A stretch of DNA of 64,000 nucleotides. It comes from Koleobacter methoxysyntrophicus. Lineage in GTDB: Bacteria > Bacillota > Thermosediminibacteria > Koleobacterales > Koleobacteraceae. Every line of letters starts with the position of its first letter. Position 1 is the stretch's first letter. The position numbers and the translations under genes were made by a program. Positions 54,255 through 62,400 of the stretch are shown piece by piece. The notes beneath the pieces are model-generated. The model saw nothing but the letters and a program-made list of their open reading frames with translations. It searched no databases and was not told where the DNA came from. The stretch is taken from contig NZ_CP059066.1 of NCBI RefSeq assembly GCF_017301615.1, positions 1,082,001-1,146,000 on the forward strand. The letters run 5' to 3'.

Positions 54255-55649
54255 ATGAAATTACCTGAATTCTTAAGGAATCCAAACAACTATGTGATAA
54301 TCTTTATTCTGATAATACTCGCTATGATTTCAACATGGGTATTACCTGCAGGTGAATTTGACAGACAGAAAGACCCAAACACGGGAAGAACTGTAGTTGT
54401 CCCCGATTCATTTCATTATATTGAACCGAATCGCGTAGACCCGTTCGAGATGCTTCAGGCAATACCTAAAGGCATCAGAGAAACTGCTGGGATAATAGCA
54501 TTTATATTCCTTATCTCAGGTTCAATACAAATTGTTAGAGGCACGGGTGCTATAGATGCCGGCATAATAAATGTTGTTCAAAAGATGAAAGGCAAGGATA
54601 CACCGCTTCTGGTTGTGATGATGTTTCTGTTTTCACTGCTTGGCGCTGCTTTCGGGTTTGCTGAAGAAACTATACCCCTTATACCGATAGGAGTGGCAAT
54701 GGCTGTCGCTTTAGGCTATGACAGGGTCGTGGGCTTCCATATTGTACGAACGGCTGCTTTTGTCGGATTTGCCGGGGCTTTTATGAACCCCTTCACTATC
54801 GGTGTAGCACAAGGTATAGCTGAGCTTCCTCTCTTTTCAGGGTTAGGATACAGGCTCATATGTTACGGGGTGTTCTATTTAATAGGCCTGTGGTATGTAT
54901 TAAGCTATGCAAAAAAAGTAAAAGCCGACCCCACTAAGAGCATAATATATGGATATAAAGGGGATGTGGAGCGGAAAGACCTTGAGCTGGATATGAGCAA
55001 AAGTGAGTTTACCGGAACCCATAGGGTCGTTTTATTAGTCTTATTTGTAGGGATAATCTTCTTGGTTTATGGAGTAATAAAGAAAGGTTGGTACACCGTA
55101 GAGCTGTCAGCACTATTTTTGGCCATAGGGCTTGTTTCAGGGTTTGTCAGCAGGATGCCTGTTAACAGTATAGCAAAAGAGTTTGTTAAAGGCATGAGCG
55201 GAGTAACATACGGAGCCCTAATTGTAGGGTTTGCCAGGGCAATAGTTGTTGTGCTTTCTGAAGGCCAGGTTCTCGATACAATCATTTACTATCTCTCTCA
55301 ACCACTTATGAGTGTAGGTTCTATTACAGCAGCGGTAGGAATGTTTATTGTCCAGTCGTTAATAAATTTCTTTATAGGGTCGGGAAGCGGTCAGGCTGCA
55401 GCAACTATGCCGATAATGACACCGCTAAGCGATGTCATAGGTATTACGAGACAAACCGCCGTTCTGGCTTTCCAGTTTGGAGACGGAATAACAAATATGT
55501 TCTATCCCGCAATGATGTACTATCTTGTTTTTGCAGATATCCCATATAACAAATGGGCAAGACACATATTACCGTTAACACTGATATTATCCGCAGCGGC
55601 TGCTGTACTGGTTGCCATAGCAGGTATTATAAATTACGGTCCTTTTTAA
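54255..55649 (+). CDS. YfcC-family carrier
   Basis: About 464 residues with eleven to twelve hydrophobic segments. The opening FILIILAMISTWVLPAGEFDR and the internal FGFAEETIPLIPIGVAMAVALGYD and FFIGSGSGQAAATMPIMTPLSDVIG are hallmarks of YfcC/ArcD-like carriers of amino acids or dipeptides, related to AbgT and DcuC. ATG 54255 follows CGAGGTGAAG. Control by sigma-54 ties it to the D-aminoacylase island; it may export or import an amino-acid product. Confidence 0.9.
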   Translation: MKLPEFLRNPNNYVIIFILIILAMISTWVLPAGEFDRQKDPNTGRTVVVPDSFHYIEPNRVDPFEMLQAIPKGIRETAGIIAFIFLISGSIQIVRGTGAIDAGIINVVQKMKGKDTPLLVVMMFLFSLLGAAFGFAEETIPLIPIGVAMAVALGYDRVVGFHIVRTAAFVGFAGAFMNPFTIGVAQGIAELPLFSGLGYRLICYGVFYLIGLWYVLSYAKKVKADPTKSIIYGYKGDVERKDLELDMSKSEFTGTHRVVLLVLFVGIIFLVYGVIKKGWYTVELSALFLAIGLVSGFVSRMPVNSIAKEFVKGMSGVTYGALIVGFARAIVVVLSEGQVLDTIIYYLSQPLMSVGSITAAVGMFIVQSLINFFIGSGSGQAAATMPIMTPLSDVIGITRQTAVLAFQFGDGITNMFYPAMMYYLVFADIPYNKWARHILPLTLILSAAAAVLVAIAGIINYGPF

Positions 55650-55684
55650 ACCATCTAAGGACGAGTGGAAGTCCACTGTAAAGT

Positions 55685-55735
55685 TATATGGTCCTTGCCA
55701 TTCTTTTGGCAAAGGGCCATATCTATTTTTGCTCT
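55685..55735 (+). terminator. Terminator after the YfcC gene
   Basis: ATATGGTCCTTGCCA (55686-55700) pairs, with small bulges, with TGGCAAAGGGCCATAT (55707-55722); CTATTTTTGCTCTT follows. Confidence 0.8.
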
Positions 55736-55798
55736 TGATTTTAATAATAGAGATTTTGCAGTTCTACCTCGATTTTTGGCCCTGGAGGCCTATTAAGA

Positions 55799-55827
55799 TG
55801 AGCATAAATTATACATAATGTATAAAG
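55799..55827. promoter_or_regulatory. Palindromes upstream of the thiolase gene
   Basis: TGAGCATAAATTATACA (55799-55815) fits six of the seven clear enhancer sites' invariant positions with an A at position 3. Overlapping it is TTATACAT-A-ATGTATAA (55808-55824), a perfect 8-bp inverted repeat. No correctly spaced sigma-54 promoter follows. Confidence 0.4.
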
Positions 55828-55911
55828 GAGTTCGCATTCAAAACCAAAAATATAACAGACAAACCATTCCGAGATTATTGGTCGACACGCACGCTATTTT
55901 CAAAAAATGTA

Positions 55912-55941
55912 TTGTGATATCATGGAGGGTCGTAGTATAAT
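55912..55941 (+). promoter_or_regulatory. Candidate sigma-A promoter of the thiolase gene
   Basis: TTGTGA (55912-55917), 18 bases, TATAAT (55936-55941), about 50 bases before the thiolase start. Confidence 0.55.
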
Positions 55942-55992
55942 TTAAATGTACAGCTTATAAGCATGAATAATATTTAAGGGGAGGAAAGGCTA

Positions 55993-57174
55993 ATGAAAAA
56001 GGTTGTGATTGCAAGTGCAGTCAGAACAGCCATAGGCAGTTTTGGCGGGAGCCTTGCAGGCGTGTCAGCAGTCGATTTAGGCGCAATTGTTATAAAAGAG
56101 GCCCTGAACAGGGCGAAGGTTAAACCCGATATGGTCGATGAGGTATTTATGGGCTGTGTCCTTCAGGCAGCACTGGGCCAGAATGTTGCCCGCCAGGCGT
56201 CGATTAGGGCCGGGATTCCTGTTGGAGTGCCTACAATGACTATAAACAAGGTATGCGGTTCCGGTTTAAGGTCCGTAAGCCTTGCTTTCCAGAGCATTCT
56301 GACCGGAGATAATGAAATTGTCGTTGCCGGTGGGACAGAGAACATGAGCCAGGCCCCCTATTACCTCCCTAAAGCCCGCTGGGGCTTGCGGATGGGTAAC
56401 GGAGAACTGGTAGATGGCATGATTTATGACGGCCTCTGGGATATCTTCAACGGCTACCATATGGGGATAACAGCGGAAAACCTTGCTGAAAAATACGGCA
56501 TTACGAGAGAAGAACAGGACGAATTTGCTGCAGCAAGCCAGCAGAAAGCCGAAAAAGCCATAAAAGAAGGTAAATTCAAGGATGAAATAATTCCTGTTGA
56601 GATACCGCAGAGAAAGGGAGACCCTGTAATCTTTGATACCGATGAATTCCCCAGACCCGGTACGACCGTAGAGAAGCTGGCTAAGTTAAGACCTGCTTTC
56701 AAAAAAGGCGGGACGGTAACGGCGGGAAACGCTTCAGGTATAAATGATGGGGCGGCGGCCCTTGTTATTATGTCTGAAGAAAAGGCAGAGGAACTGGGTG
56801 TTGAGCCTCTGGCAACTATTGTAGCATGGGCTTCCGGCGGCGTTGACCCGAGTATTATGGGTATAGGTCCCGTCCCTGCCACCAAGAAGGTTATGGAAAA
56901 AGCAGGATTAACGGTAAACGATATGGACCTCATAGAAGCAAATGAAGCCTTTGCTGCTCAATCCATTGCTGTAGCCAGAGAGCTAAAATTCGACATGGAG
57001 AAGGTCAATGTAAACGGAGGAGCTATTGCACTCGGCCATCCTATAGGGGCCAGCGGTGCCCGAATCCTTGTAACCCTTTTGCACGAGATGAAGAAACGCA
57101 ATTCCAAATACGGGTTGGCTACCCTCTGTATCGGCGGCGGAATGGGTACCAGTCTCATCGTGAAAAGGGAATAG
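55993..57174 (+). CDS. Acetyl-CoA C-acetyltransferase (thiolase)
   Basis: A 393-residue thiolase. The nucleophile Cys is in [11 protein letters not shown], the second His in [20 protein letters not shown] and the third-site Cys in [13 protein letters not shown]. Catalyses condensation of two acetyl-CoA or cleavage of acetoacetyl-CoA; longer 3-ketoacyl-CoAs cannot be excluded. Located at the end of the island, it could handle acyl groups freed by the deacylases, much as atoB accompanies atoSC in Escherichia coli. Ribosome site GGGGAGG. Confidence 0.95.
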   Translation: MKKVVIASAVRTAIGSFGGSLAGVSAVDLGAIVIKEALNRAKVKPDMVDEVFMGCVLQAALGQNVARQASIRAGIPVGVPTMTINKVCGSGLRSVSLAFQSILTGDNEIVVAGGTENMSQAPYYLPKARWGLRMGNGELVDGMIYDGLWDIFNGYHMGITAENLAEKYGITREEQDEFAAASQQKAEKAIKEGKFKDEIIPVEIPQRKGDPVIFDTDEFPRPGTTVEKLAKLRPAFKKGGTVTAGNASGINDGAAALVIMSEEKAEELGVEPLATIVAWASGGVDPSIMGIGPVPATKKVMEKAGLTVNDMDLIEANEAFAAQSIAVARELKFDMEKVNVNGGAIALGHPIGASGARILVTLLHEMKKRNSKYGLATLCIGGGMGTSLIVKRE

Positions 57175-57207
57175 GTCTGTGACAGGCAGACAACATTAAA
57201 AAATCTT

Positions 57208-57246
57208 AAAAAGCAGGTATATATCTAGTAGGTATACCTGCTTTTT
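57208..57246 (+). terminator. Terminator after the thiolase gene
   Basis: AAAAAGCAGGTATA (57208-57221) pairs with TATACCTGCTTTTT (57233-57246); an 11-base loop. Usable in both directions. Confidence 0.88.
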
Positions 57247-57267
57247 AGTTTTGTCCTGATACGCCGT

Positions 57268-57356
57268 ATTCCGGAGTCAGCGGAGCTGAGAGCGATACGA
57301 ACGGCAAGTGGAGGGATGCCATTATAATTCTCTCTGAGCTAAGGGGATAGCCATAT
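57268..57356 (+). repeat. Second copy of the right half of the MITE-like repeat
   Basis: ATTCCGGAGTCAGCGGAGC... to GGGGATAGCCATAT matches 8285-8374 closely over about 90 bases with few differences; long identical runs include GAGGGATGCCAT and CTGAGCTAAGGGGATAG. The left half and its terminal inverted repeat are absent here. Confidence 0.8.
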
Positions 57357-57472
57357 TTCTTTTTGAAAATTTCCATCTATAAGAAGGGAAATAGGGATTA
57401 TTGTCGAATTTTCCTTATATAGCAATTTAAGCTAATACCGTAATAGAACCAAAAAACAAGGGGGTAACATAT

Positions 57473-59110
57473 ATGGGAGCTGATAAAATAGCTAGGGCTC
57501 GACTATTCTTAATGCTAATTATTATCTTGTGGATACCGGTTTTCATTTATTTTGCTCTGCAGATAATTACAGGCAGTTCTTTTGATATATCTTTTAAGCC
57601 CTTTGTTTTAACCCTCCTTTTAACAGCGCTATTAAGCCCGTTGTTCCACTATTTATGGATGAAGTCGATTATAGGTTTGTTATCATTTTTGAAGGAATTT
57701 GCTGATGGGGACATGACAAAGATATTTAAAATTAAAAGAACGGAAAAGGTCTATTCTTTTATTATGAATTCGCTGGAAAGGGTTTTCGAAAACGTTTTTG
57801 GGCTTGTAGGAAGGATGCAGAGGACATCCCAGGAATTGAAGTATTTTGCGGAGAATTTCATGAAAAACACCAATGAAGCAAATACAGCGGCCCAGCAGAT
57901 AGCTGCTTCTATAGAAGAGATCGCAAGCGGGGCCGGTGAACAGGCGGAATCGGCCCAGGAAACCTCCACAAATATAAATTCGTTAACTTCTATGGCCGAA
58001 GAAATAGCCGCCGAAACGGAAAAGAGCGACGGAATTATTCATAATATCGCTGAAAAAGCAAAAGAGACAAAGGATGTTTTAAACGGCCTGCTGGAGCATT
58101 TAAAACTTTCTGCTGATGAGAGCGTTAACTCTGCAAACAGAATGAAAAACCTGGAAAACCAGACAAATGAGATCACCGATTTCGTTGAAATAGTTGCCGA
58201 TATTGCCGAACAAACCAACCTCCTTGCCCTTAATGCAGCCATTGAAGCTGCCAGAGCGGGGGATCACGGAAGGGGATTTGCGGTGGTAGCCGGAGAGGTG
58301 AGGAAACTGGCGGAACAGTCTGCAAAAGCAGCAAAGCAGATAAGGGAACTGGCCGGGAAAATCCAGAATGAAGCACGGGATACGGCAGAACAGATAGTAA
58401 AGAGCCAGGAAAAGGCAAAAGAAAACATTGACAGAGGCGAAAACTCTAAGACGTCCTTTGATGATATAGTAAAAGGTGTAGAAGAACTGGATAGAGCCAT
58501 CGATAATATTAAACAATTATCCGGGGAACAGGTGGAGAAAGTCCGTGCTGTGCTTGAAGCGGCAGAAAAGATGGCTGCGGTATCGGAAGAAACGGCTGCG
58601 GGGGCTCAGGAAGTCTCGGCATCAAGCCAGCAGCAGAAGGCTGCACTGGAAAAGATCGCCGAATATGCGGAGAGGCTGAACCAAATGGCCCGGGAACTGC
58701 ACGACATATCTTCGGAATTTACTTCTAAGTACAAGATTACCGATGAAGCCAAAAAGGATATTTCGGAGATAAAAGGGAAGTTGCTGCTGTTAGCAGGAGA
58801 GAGGTGCGTAAAGGAGAAGGATGTACATAAACAAAGAGAGCTGTTTAAAAAGGCAATGGAGGAGAATCCCCAGATTGTAACCCTGTTTACTGTAGATGAA
58901 AAAGGGGATGTAATTTACATTACAGATGAAATAAATGTAAAAAACCTTGCTTTCAGGCCGTGGTTCCAGGAGGCTCTTAAGGGCAAGATTTATGTTTCAA
59001 ATCCCTATATAACCCTGGCTACCAACAGGGTAAATATCACCATATCTGTGCCAGTTAAAGATAAAGACGACAATGTGGTGGGGGTAATTGGGGCCAATGT
59101 GGACATTTAG
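57473..59110 (+). CDS. Methyl-accepting chemotaxis protein with C-terminal Cache-like sensor
   Basis: A 545-residue chemoreceptor. Two N-terminal hydrophobic segments (about 10-35 and 43-70) have almost no external loop. A long signalling coiled coil follows, with the conserved hairpin tip [40 protein letters not shown]. The last roughly 100 residues look like half of a Cache/PDC sensor ([46 protein letters not shown]). Sensing would be cytosolic, the reverse of the usual layout. It lies just before the c-di-GMP riboswitch and the giant surface protein. Confidence 0.9.
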   Translation: MGADKIARARLFLMLIIILWIPVFIYFALQIITGSSFDISFKPFVLTLLLTALLSPLFHYLWMKSIIGLLSFLKEFADGDMTKIFKIKRTEKVYSFIMNSLERVFENVFGLVGRMQRTSQELKYFAENFMKNTNEANTAAQQIAASIEEIASGAGEQAESAQETSTNINSLTSMAEEIAAETEKSDGIIHNIAEKAKETKDVLNGLLEHLKLSADESVNSANRMKNLENQTNEITDFVEIVADIAEQTNLLALNAAIEAARAGDHGRGFAVVAGEVRKLAEQSAKAAKQIRELAGKIQNEARDTAEQIVKSQEKAKENIDRGENSKTSFDDIVKGVEELDRAIDNIKQLSGEQVEKVRAVLEAAEKMAAVSEETAAGAQEVSASSQQQKAALEKIAEYAERLNQMARELHDISSEFTSKYKITDEAKKDISEIKGKLLLLAGERCVKEKDVHKQRELFKKAMEENPQIVTLFTVDEKGDVIYITDEINVKNLAFRPWFQEALKGKIYVSNPYITLATNRVNITISVPVKDKDDNVVGVIGANVDI

Positions 59111-59261
59111 CTCCAGTAAGTATTCTTTACAGAATTGGACCTGAATGGGTAATGGCAGCCAATGTGGAAATTTAGCAGACTTAAGTTAATTAAAAGGATT
59201 TTGAATCTTTATGCCGAATAGTAATTTATAAGCAATTAGTGAAATATTACGAAAATCAATA

Positions 59262-59341
59262 GTTTAAGGGTAAACCTGCCGAAAGACAGGGGCACAAAGC
59301 CGTGGGTCTAAGGCTTAAAAAGCTATGACTGCCTGGCTGCA
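59262..59341 (+). promoter_or_regulatory. Class-I cyclic-di-GMP riboswitch (GEMM) aptamer
   Basis: The conserved core is present: AAGGGTAAACC, a GAAA-tetraloop hairpin (CCTGCCGAAAGACAGG), then GGCACAAAGCCGTGGGTCTAAGG and the P3-side TATGACTGCCTGGCTGC. The GGG before TAAACC keeps the central G associated with c-di-GMP rather than cGAMP preference, an inference by alignment from memory. It stands directly before a terminator and the giant IPT/TIG gene. Confidence 0.93.
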
Positions 59342-59358
59342 ATTCTTTGGGGAGTTTA

Positions 59359-59392
59359 CCCTATTCATGGAATATGAATAGGGTTTAATTTT
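59359..59392 (+). terminator. Riboswitch expression-platform terminator
   Basis: CCCTATTCAT (59359-59368) / ATGAATAGGG (59374-59383) followed by TTTAATTTT. GTTTACCC (59354-59361) overlaps its left arm and is complementary to GGGTAAAC of the aptamer (59268-59275), offering an antiterminator pairing. If ligand binding holds GGGTAAAC, the terminator forms, suggesting an OFF switch. CCCC-AAAA-GGGG (59393-59404) may also mask the ribosome site. Confidence 0.75.
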
Positions 59393-59412
59393 CCCCAAAA
59401 GGGGTGAGTTTT

Positions 59413-62400
59413 ATGGTGTCTTATATGAGAAAAAAACGGGTGATATTTTGCTTTATAATAGTATTGAGCATACTGCTCTCATATTTTCCCGTTGAAGTAT
59501 CTGCGGCAACTCCTACTATAGATACAATAACGCCACAGGAGGGGACAACGGCTGGAGGCACTCAGGTAACGATAACGGGAACCAATTTTGCATCGAATGC
59601 TAAAGTCCTGTTCGGTGATTCTGAAGGACAGGTCATTTCAGTTTCAGGGGACGGGACCATAATAACTGTAAAAACCCCCCAGTATACTGGTGTATGGCCA
59701 GAAGGGGCAACAGAGATGTATGTAAATGTTACCGTTCAGTCAGGGGGTTATAATGTTATTGAACCTGACGGTTTTAAGTATATCCCCAGCTCACCGCAGA
59801 TTTATACGGTTACGCCTGAGGAAGGAACGGCGGGAGATGAAATAACGATAGATGGTGCCGAATTTATCCAGGGCGCTATTGTCGTTATAGGGGGTATAGA
59901 TTCACCTAAAGTGACGTTCATAGACAGCACACTGATAAAGGCTAAAATTCCGGCATTAGCATCGGGTTGGAAGCGGGTCAGGGTAACAAACCCGGATGGC
60001 CAGACGGTATTTATGGATGATGCATTTTATTATCAGAAAAGCACCCCGTCAATCACAAAAGTAGACCCCAGCAAAGGGCCTGTTGGGGATGAGACGGAGA
60101 CTATAAACGTGACCATTACGGGCGACAACTTTGTCCCAGGTGTGTATGAAGCTGGGCATCCTAAAGAAGGACAGCCTATAACCAGGGTATTTTTTGGGGA
60201 TTTAGAATCTCCAAATGTGAATGTGGTAAACCAGCAGACCATAATAGCTAAAACCCCTGCTACAATGGTAAGGGGTAAACGCCACGTGATTGTAGATGTC
60301 GATGAAGTTAAAGCAATAAAAGAAAATGCCTTTGAATACATTTCTAATCCGAAGATTACGGGGCTGAGCCCCGGCAGCGGTAATGTGCTGGGAGGAGAAT
60401 CGGTAAACATTACGGGAGAAGGTTTTCTGGCAGGGGCTACCGTATACTTCGGAACTAAAAAAGCAACAAATGTCGAAGTGAAGACAGATACCCTAATCAG
60501 CGTAATAACACCGCCCTATGACTATCCGGGAGAGGTTGCCGTGAAGGTGACAAATACCGACGGCGGTACTGCAACCACAACGACGGGCAACCACTATATC
60601 TATCTTCAGAGCAGTCCCACTATAACCAACATTTCTCCTGATAACGGCAGTGTTCTGGGCGGAACCCTTATAACCATTACCGGGACCGATTTTAGGTCAG
60701 GGATAAAACTGTATATAGACGGCAAAGAAGTCAGTGATGTTACAAGGATAAGCAGCACCGAGTTAAAAGCCGTAACCCCTTCGAACAGCAGGGAAGGGAA
60801 AAAGGACGTAAAGGTTGTAAACCAGGATAATGGGCAGTTTACCCTGGAAGACGGATTTACATATACCAGGAGCCAGCCTACCATAAGCTCCATTTCACCG
60901 GGGAGCTGTTCCACCGTTAAACAGGAAGTAGTAACCATAACCGGTACCAACTTTATGACGGGTGCAACGGTTAAGATTGGAAACAATTTCGCCACAGAGG
61001 TTAAGGTTAACAGCGATACGGAGATTACAGCAAGGGTCCCCGAAGGCACCGTAGGTCTCCATGATGTGGTCGTTACTAATGTGGATGGTGGAGAAGCTGT
61101 CATGGTTGAAGGGTTTCAGTATACGCCCAGTTCCCCGGCAATAGAAGAAGGCCCAATCAATGTAGATGTGGAAGCACTGCTGGGAAGCAGCCTGCCTCCC
61201 GGAGCGGACTTAAATACCGGCTCAACATATGGGGGTACCGAGATACGGATCAGGGGAAGAGAATTTTCCTACAGCGCTCAAGTGAAGATAGGAGGTAAAG
61301 ATGCTACTATCCTTTCGATAGAAAAAGACTATAATCTAAATGTCCATACAATAAGGGCATTAACTCCTCCCGGAGAGGTGGGAGAAAAGACCCTTACCAT
61401 TATCAATCCCGACGGCAGGACGGCTCAGGGGACTTTCAGGTATATTGTTACTCCTACCATAACAGGGATAACACCTAATGAAGGTACAACTGAAGGAGGT
61501 ACATTTATTACTGTAACGGGAACGAGATTTAATACCGGCCCTGAAGGTTTAAAGCTGTTCATAGGTGGAGCAGAAGCCACCGGGGTTACGGTGGAAAGCT
61601 CCACAAAGCTTACAGCTTTCACACCCGTGAATTCGGAAGGGGAAAAGGATGTAGTATTAATCAATATGGACAGCGATCTGGGAAGTTATAAGGTCCTTAA
61701 AGGGTTCTGCTACAACCTGCCTCCGAGCGATCCGTTCATTGAAAGCATTCAGCCTGTTACGGGTCCTACTGCCGGAGGGAACGAGGTAGAAATAAAGGGC
61801 ACAGATTTAAGGAGCGGGGCAAAGGTTTATTTCGGCAGTGAAGAAGCACAGGTCGTAAAAATAGAAACCATTGATGAAGGGGGAACTGCTAAAAATATTA
61901 TAACCTGTATTGCACCGCCCAATGTGGCGGGGGAAGCTGACGTTAAAGTTGTCAACCCCGATAATAATTATTACGTGGTAGCAAACGGGTATACCTATAA
62001 AATTGCAGAAAGCGCCCTTACGGTAAGCAGCATTACCCCGAATTCCGGTTTGATAGAAGGGGGAACCTTTGTTACCATAAAGGGTGCAAACTTCATCATA
62101 TGGCAGGATGTAGGCATAGACCCCGAGGACGGTAAAATGGTTTACAGGACTACAAACGTTACCATAGGCGGTAATGCCCTTACCGGCATAAATAGGGAAA
62201 GCAGCCAAAAGATAACGGGATACACGCCGGGAGGGACGGCCGGGCCGCAGGATGTTATAGTCAAAATAGTGCATGTTAAAGATGACGGCATGGGAGGCTA
62301 TGAAGAGGTATTTATTGAAGAATCTGTAAAACTTGTCGGAGGATTCACATATAAGCTGCCCCAGAGCCAGCCGGTGATAACCGGTGTAACCCCGGGAGAG

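Noticed and set aside
55880-55895. Sigma-54 promoter before the thiolase (TTGGTCGACACGCACGCTA)
   Set aside because: GG and GC are 11 bases apart instead of 10, and it lies too close to the palindromes.
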